Below, piece by piece: positions 23,250 to 31,545 of a DNA stretch of 64,000 nucleotides. A program made the position numbers and the translations under genes. Position 1 is the stretch's first letter, and each line of letters opens with the position of its first letter. The notes under the pieces were generated by a model. That model was not told where the DNA came from. It saw only the letters and a program-made list of their open reading frames with translations, and searched no databases. Source of the stretch: a virus; IMG/VR virus record IMGVR_UViG_3300009506_000004, positions 1 through 64,000 of that record; one strand, given 5' to 3'.

Positions 23250-23527
23250 AATTCATTTCTCCACCTACTATAACACGGTACTTTATTAGGATCATAATTA
23301 ACTGCTCTAGGGTTTACAACAAAAAATACTGGTGACCAATTTATATCTGGTTTTTGGGTTTTTTCTATCAAGTTAATAAAATGAGAACGAAAATTATCAT
23401 CTATCTCAAATTGATTTGTGTCAGGTCTAACTACAAAACCCCATAATTTATATCCAGTCCATAAATATGAACCAGTTTCTTTTCTTTCCCAACCATAAAA
23501 AACTTGATATCGAAAAGTTTTTTTCAT
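23246..23527 (-). CDS. hypothetical protein, 93 aa
   Basis: Aromatic, beta-rich (FRYQVFYGWERKETGSY). Overlaps both neighbours by 4 bases. Unrecognised. Confidence 0.65.
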   Translation of the reverse strand: MKKTFRYQVFYGWERKETGSYLWTGYKLWGFVVRPDTNQFEIDDNFRSHFINLIEKTQKPDINWSPVFFVVNPRAVNYDPNKVPCYSRWRNEL

Positions 23528-23808
23528 AATTCAGCTCCACACATATCACAAAACCTATCTGCGTCAGAAGTATGAGATAAATAATGTGGACATTTATCTC
23601 TAATATCCTGGATTTCACAATCCAATTGATCCTTTAATTTTCTATATTCTAATTCAGCATTAGATTTCTTTTTTCTCCAAGCATTTATACGATCTAGGAT
23701 AGCTTGGTATTCAATAAAACCATTAATTATGGCTATAGCGCATTCTTCCTTAGAAGTAATATCTCTTGTCCAAACTTTGACTAATTTTTCAAATGTCTCT
23801 TTGTTCAT
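23524..23808 (-). CDS. helical protein with C-terminal Cys knuckle, 94 aa
   Basis: ATG at 23808 preceded by AAAGAGAA. Long helix, then CPHYLSH and CDMCGAEL at the end, likely zinc binding. Confidence 0.65.
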   Translation of the reverse strand: MNKETFEKLVKVWTRDITSKEECAIAIINGFIEYQAILDRINAWRKKKSNAELEYRKLKDQLDCEIQDIRDKCPHYLSHTSDADRFCDMCGAEL

Positions 23809-23980
23809 TTTCTCTTTCAAGTTGTTTAATATATCGTTTAAGAGAGGCTGTACGTTTAAGCATACGCTCTAACCAAGCTACAATATCGCCTTCACTGCAC
23901 ATACAAACTAACCGATCAGCAGCTATCTTTGAGGCATTGTCAATTTGGTCTAAAAGTTCATATGGGTCTATTTTTGTCAT
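23789..23980 (-). CDS. hypothetical helical protein, 63 aa
   Basis: ATG at 23980, ATGA overlap with the methylase gene. Helical with VAWLERMLKRTASLKRYIKQL. Unrecognised. Confidence 0.6.
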   Translation of the reverse strand: MTKIDPYELLDQIDNASKIAADRLVCMCSEGDIVAWLERMLKRTASLKRYIKQLERENEQRDI

Positions 23981-24468
23981 ATTTTATTATCTCCTTCAAG
24001 TTTCATATTACATCTATTATGCCAACCATAACAAACACGTTTAATAACCTTATTCCTCGGTGGTTTAAAAATCACTACAGCACTTGGAAATGGTGCAGAA
24101 TTCTTATGTCCACCAAATTTCAAGCGCCCACGAATAAAGCGTATCTCTCCTTTCATAGCGTACTCGTGCCACCATGCCGTATCAGTTCTTGCAGGTACCA
24201 AACAGACTACTGTAGCGCCGCTGAGAGACGATTCATAGGCTTTCTGAATCCACTTGATAATCTCACGACCATATGGCGGATTCAACCAACAAACACCAGT
24301 CCATTCTTGCTCAAGCGCATTATCTTCTATGGTCCAATGTATTGGATGTTTAGCGTTCTCGTGCGTAGCACATACGTCACGATCAAAAAGAAACTCCTCA
24401 TCTAACTTATCATAGAAATCTTGAGGAGTTTCCCAATCGTGTTTCTCACTCATAAAGTGTACGTTCAT
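23977..24468 (-). CDS. phage DNA N6-adenine methyltransferase (Dam family), 163 aa
   Basis: Matches the phage adenine methylase family: WETPQDFYDKLDEEF (12-26), DRDVCATHENAK and the catalytic CWLNPPYG (60-67). Transfers methyl from SAM to N6 of adenine; target site unknown. About the usual length (150-170). Likely protects phage DNA from host restriction. Alternative starts at codons 1 and 6 are both plausible. Confidence 0.85.
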   Translation of the reverse strand: MNVHFMSEKHDWETPQDFYDKLDEEFLFDRDVCATHENAKHPIHWTIEDNALEQEWTGVCWLNPPYGREIIKWIQKAYESSLSGATVVCLVPARTDTAWWHEYAMKGEIRFIRGRLKFGGHKNSAPFPSAVVIFKPPRNKVIKRVCYGWHNRCNMKLEGDNKI

Positions 24469-24760
24469 AATCTCCCACTACACTCTTATTCATTTCTTCA
24501 AGTGGCAATCTATTTAAAAATTTCGGCAATGGTTCACCTTCACAAATATCTATTGCATAATCTGTATCATCATCAAGACTAAGAGTTTGAAAGGGACCAT
24601 TCCATCCCATATAATGTAAACCCTCTAAAAACCCCCTAATATATGCACTTATACCATTATAGTATCCATCAGATACGAATAATTTGCCATTGATATAAAG
24701 GCCATCAACACCATCTGTATTTGGTGCTATTCGGACGTGTTTAATATCTAATTCTTTCAT
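24446..24760 (-). CDS. hypothetical protein, 104 aa
   Basis: LYINGKLFVSDGYYNGISAYIRGFLEGL suggests a small beta-alpha fold. Overlaps the methylase gene by 23 bases. Unrecognised. Confidence 0.65.
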   Translation of the reverse strand: MKELDIKHVRIAPNTDGVDGLYINGKLFVSDGYYNGISAYIRGFLEGLHYMGWNGPFQTLSLDDDTDYAIDICEGEPLPKFLNRLPLEEMNKSVVGDYERTLYE

Positions 24761-24984
24761 ATTTTATCTTCTAATTGCTTAATTAAATGTTCCTTGCAAT
24801 TATATGCTGCTATTGTGACATCGATAAAATTAGTCATAAATTTAGTAAAATCAAATATCTCAATATTATCATATTCACTAGATACACTGAAATCACCAAT
24901 ACTTAAAGTAATTTTACCTTCTCCAAACTTTAATTCGACACCATGAGTTATACACCACTCTACAAATTTTTTCCAATTTTCCAT
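24757..24984 (-). CDS. hypothetical protein, 75 aa
   Basis: ATGA overlap with the next gene. Beta-rich centre (GKITLSIGDFSVSSEYDNI). Unrecognised. Confidence 0.65.
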   Translation of the reverse strand: MENWKKFVEWCITHGVELKFGEGKITLSIGDFSVSSEYDNIEIFDFTKFMTNFIDVTIAAYNCKEHLIKQLEDKI

Positions 24985-25409
24985 ATTTTACTCCACAAAA
25001 ACCTTGTTAATCTTAACGGTAATGAACCGTAACCAAATGCCATTAATGTCCAAAAAATTACCTTTTGCTTCCATGCTGGACGTTCCATAAATTCCATAAT
25101 AATACGCATCATAGAATTAGCAAAAAATCTTGGATATCCATTATCACACAAAAAATCGTGAATTGTCGCTTCTTCCAAAAATTCCGTAGCAGCGCCAATA
25201 AAAGGCTGGCAGATTAAAGGGATAGAAGCTAAATCAGTTTCAAAATCAGCAGGAATTTCAATATCAATATTGATACCACAATTATGTATCTTAAATATAA
25301 ATGGTTCTTCTAATTTGAATACCCTCCTACCCCATCGAGACTTATTTGTCGGTATTAATTTTAATTCTGTTATTTCAGATTTTAACGGTCCTAACGTTTT
25401 ATGCATCAT
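24960..25409 (-). CDS. DUF1353-type phage protein, 149 aa
   Basis: IPADFETDLASIPLICQPFIG and the following TIHDFLCDNG are the two signature blocks of DUF1353, common in tailed phages and often near lysis or tail genes. Function unknown. Confidence 0.8.
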   Translation of the reverse strand: MMHKTLGPLKSEITELKLIPTNKSRWGRRVFKLEEPFIFKIHNCGINIDIEIPADFETDLASIPLICQPFIGAATEFLEEATIHDFLCDNGYPRFFANSMMRIIMEFMERPAWKQKVIFWTLMAFGYGSLPLRLTRFLWSKIWKIGKNL

Positions 25410-25575
25410 TTATTCTTTCTTCTGTATCTTTATTTAGATGTCTTCTTCTAATTTTGTTTAATTGTTTTCTAACTTTAGCTGTAATAGTAGAGGATCGCCT
25501 ACCATTTCCTCTTCCTATGCATTTGGAAGATATAGTAGAATCAAGAAATTGTGTTGTTTCTTCTTTTCTTTTCAT
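25399..25575 (-). CDS. small basic protein, 58 aa
   Basis: ATG at 25575. Highly basic (GRGNGRRSST, KVRKQLNKIRRRHLNK), helix-forming; probable nucleic-acid binding. Overlaps the DUF1353 start by 11 bases. Confidence 0.6.
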   Translation of the reverse strand: MKRKEETTQFLDSTISSKCIGRGNGRRSSTITAKVRKQLNKIRRRHLNKDTEERINDA

Positions 25576-25640
25576 TTAGGCGTCCAATTATTTTATTAGG
25601 ACCATCATTACCGAAATCAGATGGCTTAAATAACAACTTC

Positions 25641-25940
25641 TTAAACCACCGAATCTTCATCCTCCACAAAGACTACTTCTCCACCAAAACATCTAGAAGA
25701 TTCATACGCAATAACAGCTGCCATTAATAATTTTCTACATCGTTCTACAAAATTAGGGAGATTATATGTACTGTAAATACACTTATCAGCAGCTTCACTA
25801 AGTTTGCTTAATTGGCCATACATACATCCCACAATTTCGTGCGGATGAATAAAACTTTCATCACCATACTCTTTTAAATGGAGATTAATTTCATTTTCCA
25901 ACCATTTACAAAACCCAACAAATTTTAATTGTTTTCTCAT
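25641..25940 (-). CDS. hypothetical protein, 99 aa
   Basis: Helical, with CKWLENEINLHLKEYG and CRKLLMAAVIAYESSRC. ATGA overlap with the upstream gene. Unrecognised. Confidence 0.65.
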   Translation of the reverse strand: MRKQLKFVGFCKWLENEINLHLKEYGDESFIHPHEIVGCMYGQLSKLSEAADKCIYSTYNLPNFVERCRKLLMAAVIAYESSRCFGGEVVFVEDEDSVV

Positions 25941-26107
25941 TTTTCACTTTCATTATCTTGTATACAACTTCTATAACCCTCATCGAATCCACGATTGTAA
26001 TTATTATACATACAATCTGTACATGGCTCGACTCTAATTTCATCCTCGTCAATATATACGTCTACTGATTTGCTACAATATTCACATTTTGCTATTACTG
26101 TACTCAT
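25937..26107 (-). CDS. zinc-ribbon protein, paralog 1, 56 aa
   Basis: CEYC (8-11) and CTDC (about 29-32) then NYNRGFDEGYRSC. The Cys pair plus (Y)NxGxDxG end is shared with the protein at 26298, so these flank a duplication. Confidence 0.65.
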   Translation of the reverse strand: MSTVIAKCEYCSKSVDVYIDEDEIRVEPCTDCMYNNYNRGFDEGYRSCIQDNESEK

Positions 26108-26301
26108 AGTCTATCTACCCACCGAGAAAGAGCTTGAGAATTAGTCTCAAATTTACAATTCATTGGATGTCCAGGTCCAGTCCAATCTGCGTACCCTTCT
26201 AAGAACATTACTATTATAGCATTTCTTATTGTTTGTGCAACTCCTTTTAAACTTTCCCTAATCTCCTCTTCAACTTCGTCAATATATTCATCTTCTGTCA
26301 T
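26104..26301 (-). CDS. hypothetical protein, 65 aa
   Basis: Acidic helix (DEYIDEVEEEIRESLKG). 4-base overlaps with both neighbours. Unrecognised. Confidence 0.6.
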   Translation of the reverse strand: MTEDEYIDEVEEEIRESLKGVAQTIRNAIIVMFLEGYADWTGPGHPMNCKFETNSQALSRWVDRL

Positions 26302-26495
26302 TCACTAGATTCCTTATGGCCATTATCATATCCCTCATTAAATCCATTATCATATCCCTCATTATATTCTTGTTCACAACAATCAGGGCATTTTTCTATT
26401 ACTAATAATATATCACTAACCGAACCAATTGGTTTAACTACAGTACTTTCTAACATAATCCCACATTCACATTTTATTTCTATATCTAGTATCAT
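26298..26495 (-). CDS. zinc-ribbon protein, paralog 2, 65 aa
   Basis: CECG and CPDC pairs, then two copies of EGYDNGxNEGYDNG. Related to 25937-26107. Confidence 0.65.
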   Translation of the reverse strand: MILDIEIKCECGIMLESTVVKPIGSVSDILLVIEKCPDCCEQEYNEGYDNGFNEGYDNGHKESSE

Positions 26496-27070
26496 TAATA
26501 TGCTCCCTTCTTAAGTAAAACAGTTGGTATTGTTAGAAATAATAATTTCAAATCTATTAATAATCCCATATTTTTTATATATTCAATATCCATTTTAATT
26601 TGCTCTGAGAATGGTATATTAGCTCTACCAGATACTTGCCAGATACATGTCAACCCAGGTTTTATATCTAATCTTTTTAGATCCTTGTGGTCATATAGGG
26701 TAACTTCTGTTGGTGATGGTGGTCTAGGACCAACAAGGCTCATATCGCCAATAAGTACATTGATTAATTGAGGGATCTCATCAATACTCCATTTTCTAAT
26801 AATTCTACCAATAAAAGTTATTCTAGGGTCATTTTTAATTTTGAAAGTTCTATCGTCTTGATGCTGATTCTGTAATTTAATTTTATCGGCATTTTTAATC
26901 ATTGAACGAAATTTGAAACATTTAAATTCTTTTCCATTTTTACCAACACGTGTTTGGCAGAACATTGGCCATGTAGCCAAAGCTACCAAAATACAAAACG
27001 GCAATAAAATAATTAATAGTAGTGATGCTATAATTACATCTATTATTCGTTTAACTGTTTGATAGTTCAT
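26495..27070 (-). CDS. bacterial sugar transferase (WcaJ/PssY class), 191 aa
   Basis: ATG at 27070 overlaps the TGA of the Wzz-like gene. One N-terminal hairpin helix (IIDVIIASLLLIILLP), then the family blocks KCFKFRSM, SIDEIPQLINVL, SLVGPRPP and KPGLTCIWQVSGR. These enzymes transfer a sugar-1-phosphate to undecaprenyl phosphate to start a capsule or exopolysaccharide unit at the inner membrane. Minimal length for the catalytic part. Next to a chain-length gene, so probably a small surface-polysaccharide cassette. Confidence 0.9.
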   Translation of the reverse strand: MNYQTVKRIIDVIIASLLLIILLPFCILVALATWPMFCQTRVGKNGKEFKCFKFRSMIKNADKIKLQNQHQDDRTFKIKNDPRITFIGRIIRKWSIDEIPQLINVLIGDMSLVGPRPPSPTEVTLYDHKDLKRLDIKPGLTCIWQVSGRANIPFSEQIKMDIEYIKNMGLLIDLKLLFLTIPTVLLKKGAY

Positions 27071-27996
27071 CTTGTCAATTTTTGGCAATTTTCTCCCACT
27101 GTTAAAAATACTATACCTATACCTACTATTATACCACCAAAAAAACCAGCTAATGTAATTACTACTTTATTTGGTCCGACTGGTGATAGACCAGTTTCTG
27201 GTTCCCCTAATCTACAAATACTATTTTCAGCTATTAAATTATCATTTTCTTTTGCAAGTTTTAAATATGCATTCTTTAATATTTCACGCTTTAATTCTAC
27301 CTCATTTAATAAGTTTTGGTAAGCAATACCATTCACAATTTGTATTTTTAATTGATCTAATTCATTGACTATATTAGTTTCCGTATTTAATGCAGCTATT
27401 ACTTTTGGATGACTATTAGTCATTATCCCCATTAATGTAGAAGTATTAGTTTTAGCTACAATTAAATCTTCTTGCAATTTTCGTATTTGATTTGGATCAA
27501 TATCAATTGGAGTTTCTTTTATTTGTGTAGTAGTATTATTTAAATCTCTATTAGTTGAATCAATTATTTGACTTAATTCAGCAATTGATTGCTTTACACG
27601 TTTATTTCTTATGTCATAGAATTGCCTACTAAATTGATTAAATAAAGCATCAGTTAATTTAATTGCTTTATCACGATCTTCATTTCTTACTTTAAGGTAG
27701 ACTATTTTTGTAGAGCCAAACTCTTCCCCATTCGGTGGGTCTAAAGAAATATCTTCACGAATTTTTTCAAGTTCTTCAGTCGAAGATCCAATTGTTATTA
27801 GAGCATTTTCTACTACATTACGATTTTTGATAATTTCTAGAACCGTATTTTGGTCTTCATCCACAAGTAGTGTCAGCGCGGCCTGCCATATAGAGGGTCG
27901 AACCAAAGCATAGCTTAAAGTAAACGTAAAAACTACAAAAGCTGGTATCATCCATCTTTTATAATAAATTCGTAAAATACTTATATATTGCTGCAC
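27067..27996 (-). CDS. Wzz-like polysaccharide chain-length determinant, 309 aa
   Basis: GTG at 27996 behind AAAGAAAGG is chosen; the frame extends into the terminator upstream. Membrane spans at both ends (about 17-36 and 283-305) enclose a long helical periplasmic region, the Wzz/PCP topology, with a Gly-rich second span (LAGFFGGIIVGIG). Would set polymer length with the sugar transferase. Confidence 0.8.
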   Translation of the reverse strand: MQQYISILRIYYKRWMIPAFVVFTFTLSYALVRPSIWQAALTLLVDEDQNTVLEIIKNRNVVENALITIGSSTEELEKIREDISLDPPNGEEFGSTKIVYLKVRNEDRDKAIKLTDALFNQFSRQFYDIRNKRVKQSIAELSQIIDSTNRDLNNTTTQIKETPIDIDPNQIRKLQEDLIVAKTNTSTLMGIMTNSHPKVIAALNTETNIVNELDQLKIQIVNGIAYQNLLNEVELKREILKNAYLKLAKENDNLIAENSICRLGEPETGLSPVGPNKVVITLAGFFGGIIVGIGIVFLTVGENCQKLTR

Positions 27997-28011
27997 TATA
28001 TACCTTTCTTT

Positions 28012-28044
28012 AAAAAGAAAGATGGTACAAAATGTACCATCTTT
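28012..28044 (-). terminator. Rho-independent terminator
   Basis: Perfect 12-bp stem AAAGATGGTACA around a 3-base loop, followed on the minus strand by TTTCTTTTT. Ends the Ro60 operon. Confidence 0.85.
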
Positions 28045-28063
28045 CAAAGGAGGAAACAACAAA

Positions 28064-28240
28064 TCATTTATCTACAATAACTTGTGCTATATCACCTAAA
28101 GCTTCAGTTATTGCTAATGTAGCTATTAAAATAGTCTTTCTTAGTTCAAGAGAATGTTTTGTATCACTGTCAAATTTCAAACTACCCAAAATAGTATTAA
28201 TACTATCTAATTCTTTAAGTAAATTACTATGCCTTATCAT
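28064..28240 (-). CDS. hypothetical helical protein, 58 aa
   Basis: ATG overlaps the Ro60 stop (ATGA), so it is co-translated with Ro60. Two helices (LLKELDSINTILGSL and a hydrophobic one). Possible Ro60 partner by position only. Confidence 0.6.
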   Translation of the reverse strand: MIRHSNLLKELDSINTILGSLKFDSDTKHSLELRKTILIATLAITEALGDIAQVIVDK

Positions 28241-29802
28241 AGCTTACTAAACTCACTGATAACTTGTGGCCCACTTGCATCGAATCCAACAATATCAAGT
28301 TGTCTTGGGTCATTTGGATCCGCAATACTATAATTAGTAGCTGTCATGGCAACTACAATTAGCTTTGCATCACGTCCCATTTCCTTACGGTACTTTTCCA
28401 ATGCCACCGTAGGATGAATATGACCAGCAAAAGTTTCATTATCAGTAATTATCACAAATGAATCAACTTCAAGCTTATTCTTTCTAGCATATTCGATAGC
28501 AACAGCACAGTCAGTAGCACCAAAATCCCATGCCTCAATTTTCTTTTCAACATCATCAAGACGCATTCGACTAGTGATATTTAGGTTTTGGAAATGAGTA
28601 TGAAATCCACAAATCCAACAATTAGGCTCAATTTGCTCTGTTACAAGTGCTAAACAAGCAGCAGCAGAACGACACGAGACATTTGTATTGTTAATCTTGG
28701 AACCCATAGAACCAGACACATCGATACCAAAAAGAAAATTCTTTCCAGTAGGCTCAACAAACCCAAATGCCTTATAGAATGCATTGTTAAGAGCATCTAC
28801 AACCTTAGAATCAGGATTCCAAGTTAGACTTCCACGAAAACCATGACCACTAGAATAGGTCTTCATTGCTACAAGAAGTGAAAATGGGTGAACCCTTCCC
28901 CTCTTAAGAACTTCGTTACTTGTGATTCTATCAATCACAATTCGACTAGCATTAGAAAGTGGCTTAATTAATCCAATACTGGACATTTTACCAAGATTTC
29001 TGATTGTAGCCGTAATAGGCATATTTTCAAGCAAAGCTTCCCACACCTTAGGTGAATTAAGGTGTTCAGTAGGAATATGCTCTCTAACAAGACCATACTC
29101 TCCAATTAATTTAACTAATTGTTTTTCGTTAGCTGTCTTAGCTTTTTCAACAGCGTTAAGTAATGGTAGACAATTTCCACCTCTTTCTTGCCACTTGTCA
29201 CGTTGAGTCACATATTGAAAAATCTCATTATGTGCACCATAGGCAAATGGGTGCGCCAGTCGCAGAACGTCTCTATGAGACCAACCATTTCTTTGAGCAT
29301 ACTTAGTAACTTGCATAGCCAATGCTTCCGGTGTCTTGCTAAGATACCAATTACTAACAGCATCACGCAAACCACGACCCCAACCCCTCATTTCATCACA
29401 AGCTTCAACAAACTGGAATAAATGTGTTCCAATCCGGCAAACTTTATTAAGATTAGCCAAAGCAAACCTAGAAGACTTAGGGTTAGATGCAGCTACTGCT
29501 AAAGCGAATACACAAGGATCATTCTTAATAGCTCTACCACTTTCACTAATTTCAGCGATAGTGTTGACAGTGGTGAATGGATCAAGATCAATACATGTAT
29601 CAATACAAGTAGCATTCTCTTTTGTTAGCTTGCGCTCTGTAGCATAATAGCTTCCGCCTTCACAACCAAGAATAAGAAATCGTCTCAGCTGATCGAACGG
29701 GCTAATTTGATAACAATAGCCACCAGCTGAATTCTTTACTTGTCCCTTGAGGGGTTCAGTTTGTGGTGTATTACTTCTTGAAACATGCTTTACATACGTC
29801 AT
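28237..29802 (-). CDS. Ro60 (TROVE plus vWA) protein, 521 aa
   Basis: N-terminal two-thirds is the HEAT-like TROVE ring; residues 165-185 (KYAQRNGWSHRDVLRLAHP) are a Ro60 signature. C-terminal von Willebrand A domain has a complete metal site: DVSGS (361-365), T430 and D454. Length equals human Ro60 (538) and Deinococcus Rsr (531). Ro60 binds misfolded RNA ends in its ring and Y RNAs on its rim, in bacteria together with PNPase. ATG at 29802 behind AAAAGGAGAAA. The candidate Y RNA lies 49 bases upstream on the same strand. Confidence 0.95.
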   Translation of the reverse strand: MTYVKHVSRSNTPQTEPLKGQVKNSAGGYCYQISPFDQLRRFLILGCEGGSYYATERKLTKENATCIDTCIDLDPFTTVNTIAEISESGRAIKNDPCVFALAVAASNPKSSRFALANLNKVCRIGTHLFQFVEACDEMRGWGRGLRDAVSNWYLSKTPEALAMQVTKYAQRNGWSHRDVLRLAHPFAYGAHNEIFQYVTQRDKWQERGGNCLPLLNAVEKAKTANEKQLVKLIGEYGLVREHIPTEHLNSPKVWEALLENMPITATIRNLGKMSSIGLIKPLSNASRIVIDRITSNEVLKRGRVHPFSLLVAMKTYSSGHGFRGSLTWNPDSKVVDALNNAFYKAFGFVEPTGKNFLFGIDVSGSMGSKINNTNVSCRSAAACLALVTEQIEPNCWICGFHTHFQNLNITSRMRLDDVEKKIEAWDFGATDCAVAIEYARKNKLEVDSFVIITDNETFAGHIHPTVALEKYRKEMGRDAKLIVVAMTATNYSIADPNDPRQLDIVGFDASGPQVISEFSKL

Positions 29803-29850
29803 TCTAATTTCTCCTTTTAAAGACTAAAAACGGCCCTAAACACTTTACAT

Positions 29851-29957
29851 AAAAAAGACTGATGGAATCCTGTGAACGTTACTTGGACTTTAGTCGTACT
29901 CACAGCGACTGTCTATTGTTTGCCTTACAATGGAATTCCTCTCCCTGTCAGTCTCTT
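29851..29957 (-). ncRNA. candidate Y RNA of the phage Ro60
   Basis: A TATAAT box places the start near 29957. The 5' end AAGAGACUGA pairs with UCAGUCUUUU over 10 bp (one G-U) and the transcript would end in a U6 run at 29851-29856, as Y RNAs do. A second helix GGAAU/AUUCC follows an asymmetric internal loop; inside are CUGUGA/UCACAG and GAC-UAAA-GUC hairpins. About 107 nt, upstream of the Ro60 gene as in Deinococcus. No open frame. Confidence 0.7.
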
Positions 29958-29963
29958 ATTTAT

Positions 29964-29969
29964 ATTATA
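29964..29969 (-). promoter_or_regulatory. -10 box of the candidate Y RNA
   Basis: TATAAT on the minus strand, about 7 bases before the proposed RNA start. No good -35 at 17 bp (TTCTCC from the tRNA end), so strength is uncertain. Confidence 0.5.
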
Positions 29970-29984
29970 CTATATTTTCTTTAA

Positions 29985-30113
29985 TCGGAGAAGAAGGACT
30001 CGAACCTTCGACTTACGGTTCCGATAGATAACCCTTTAACATCGATCCAAATTGGATAAGAATTGTAAAGGACATTTTATATACCGTCGCTCTACCATCT
30101 GAGCTATCCTCCG
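29985..30113 (-). tRNA. tRNA-Arg (UCG or ACG) with a 56-nt insert in the anticodon loop
   Basis: All arms are intact: acceptor CGGAGGA/UUCUCCG with A discriminator, D arm GCUC-AGAUGGUA-GAGC, anticodon stem ACGGU/ACCGU, T arm GAAGG-UUCGAGU-CCUUC. Between the anticodon stem halves are 63 bases instead of 7 (30020-30082). Removing 56 leaves AUACGGA or AUUCGGA, both Arg. The insert folds: CCUUUACA/UGUUAAAGG around AUCCA-AUU-UGGAU, flanked by AUUCUU, CGA and GUUAUC. Confidence 0.8.
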
Positions 30114-30142
30114 AATTTTGTACCTGTATTGGGTACAAAATT
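30114..30142 (-). terminator. terminator-like hairpin before tRNA-Arg
   Basis: AATTTTGTACC and GGTACAAAATT, 11 bp around a 7-base loop, between the SPFH gene and the tRNA. No U-tract; may be a processing signal. Confidence 0.5.
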
Positions 30143-30153
30143 TATGATTCCGA

Positions 30154-31296
30154 TCACTCTGTAGGTGTAGGAACATTCAGTAGAACATTCGGTGCACCTT
30201 CCCTACCAAGATTCATCAAAGTATTAGGATATTTACCATCCCACTTTTCAATTCGTTCCGACTCAACTTCCAATTGCTTCAGCTTCAAGAACAAAGGATC
30301 TTGTCCAGCTTGCTTAGTAGCTTCAGCAACAGATTTAATTGAAGCTGCCTTTGCATCAGCAAGAGTTTTAATAGCGTCAGCTTCGCCAAGCGCGACTTCA
30401 CGCGCCTTATTAGCTTGTGCCTTTGCTTCTAACTCAACTCTATCATTCTTTTTCTGCTGTGCTTCAAATGCAGCTTCAGTACGAACCTTTTCCTGTTGTG
30501 CTACAAACGTCTCATTGATAGCATCTTGAATCTTTGGCTCCTCATATTCAAAACCACCAAACTGGCCAAGGTTAGTAATCTTAATACCACGCTGAGCAAA
30601 ATGCTCGATAGTTCCAGTCAAATTTTCCTGAATTATATTTCCATTAGAATCCTTTTGTTCGGGAATTCCATTTCGTACAGCTGCTAGAATTTCGGCTTTC
30701 TTTGCCCGTAAATCATCTAACTCATACTTTGCAGCAATTGTATTCGCAAGCATTTGAACACGCGCTCTAACCTCCGTATCCATAACATGAGCTAAGCTTG
30801 CAGTACTCTTATCTACATTCTTCATTGTATCATCTGGTACAGTAGTTGGATAATAGTATAGAAACTTAGATGTATCTTCTTCTGGGATGAAAGCAGTAGA
30901 ATTGAAACCTAGACTAAATCCAATAGAATCACGTGATTCAAGCCAAATAGCTTGATTACCATTAGTAGTACCAGTATCCTTATCAGCAGTCCATTCTCGT
31001 GTGACTGGTGAACGATTGACAACTACAACTCGTACAGTATCTTGATAATAGCCAGCACTTGGAAATAATCGTCCAGTCTTAACCCAAATATGCGGAATTT
31101 GGATTCGCTTAAATGCAACTTTCTTCTCTTCAAGATATTTTTCTGACTCGAATTTTCCTTGAGTATTTTTATTTGCACCATTAACAGGAATTACATATAC
31201 AGTCTCATGATTTTGAATTTCAGCAAATTCGGGAACATCATATGGCTTTATACATCCAACAAAAAACAAAAGACTCAGTAAGCATAACTTCTTCAC
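30154..31296 (-). CDS. SPFH/prohibitin-family lipoprotein, 380 aa
   Basis: Signal peptide LCLLSLLFFVGC ends in a lipobox-like FVGC with Cys15. Residues about 60-240 show the SPFH beta domain (GYYQDTVRVVVVN, IEHFAQRGIKITNLGQFGGF) and 245-345 a long Ala/Glu/Lys coiled coil (ARE...GEADAIKTLADAKAASIKSVAEA), as in prohibitin and HflK/C. Such proteins form membrane rings that protect proteases or membrane complexes. Phage copies are known but their role is unclear. Confidence 0.85.
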   Translation of the reverse strand: MKKLCLLSLLFFVGCIKPYDVPEFAEIQNHETVYVIPVNGANKNTQGKFESEKYLEEKKVAFKRIQIPHIWVKTGRLFPSAGYYQDTVRVVVVNRSPVTREWTADKDTGTTNGNQAIWLESRDSIGFSLGFNSTAFIPEEDTSKFLYYYPTTVPDDTMKNVDKSTASLAHVMDTEVRARVQMLANTIAAKYELDDLRAKKAEILAAVRNGIPEQKDSNGNIIQENLTGTIEHFAQRGIKITNLGQFGGFEYEEPKIQDAINETFVAQQEKVRTEAAFEAQQKKNDRVELEAKAQANKAREVALGEADAIKTLADAKAASIKSVAEATKQAGQDPLFLKLKQLEVESERIEKWDGKYPNTLMNLGREGAPNVLLNVPTPTE

Positions 31297-31529
31297 TTTG
31301 TTCTCCTTCTAAACACAAAATAAACAATCACAACACATAACCAAATAAACAACAACATACTATTTCTTAAAACCTGATATGAACGCATAGTTGCAGCTGG
31401 AATTTCACAATTATCTAATTGTCCAACCGCTATATGTGCTGATATAGGTTGCTGAAAAAGAGTTTCATACCCTCTAGACAAAACACAAACCAGTAAACAA
31501 ATCCCTATAAACATTAAAATTTTATTCAT
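31293..31529 (-). CDS. two-span membrane protein, 78 aa
   Basis: ATG at 31529 behind GGAGAT; ATGA overlap with the SPFH gene. Spans at about 3-19 and 57-73. Possibly works with the SPFH protein (position only). Confidence 0.65.
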   Translation of the reverse strand: MNKILMFIGICLLVCVLSRGYETLFQQPISAHIAVGQLDNCEIPAATMRSYQVLRNSMLLFIWLCVVIVYFVFRRRTK

Positions 31530-31545
31530 TAGTATCTCCAAAAAT

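Noticed and set aside
25541-25655. 39-codon minus ORF between the 99-aa and 58-aa genes
   Set aside because: The GGAGG is too close to the ATG and it overlaps both neighbours; left out as unsupported.
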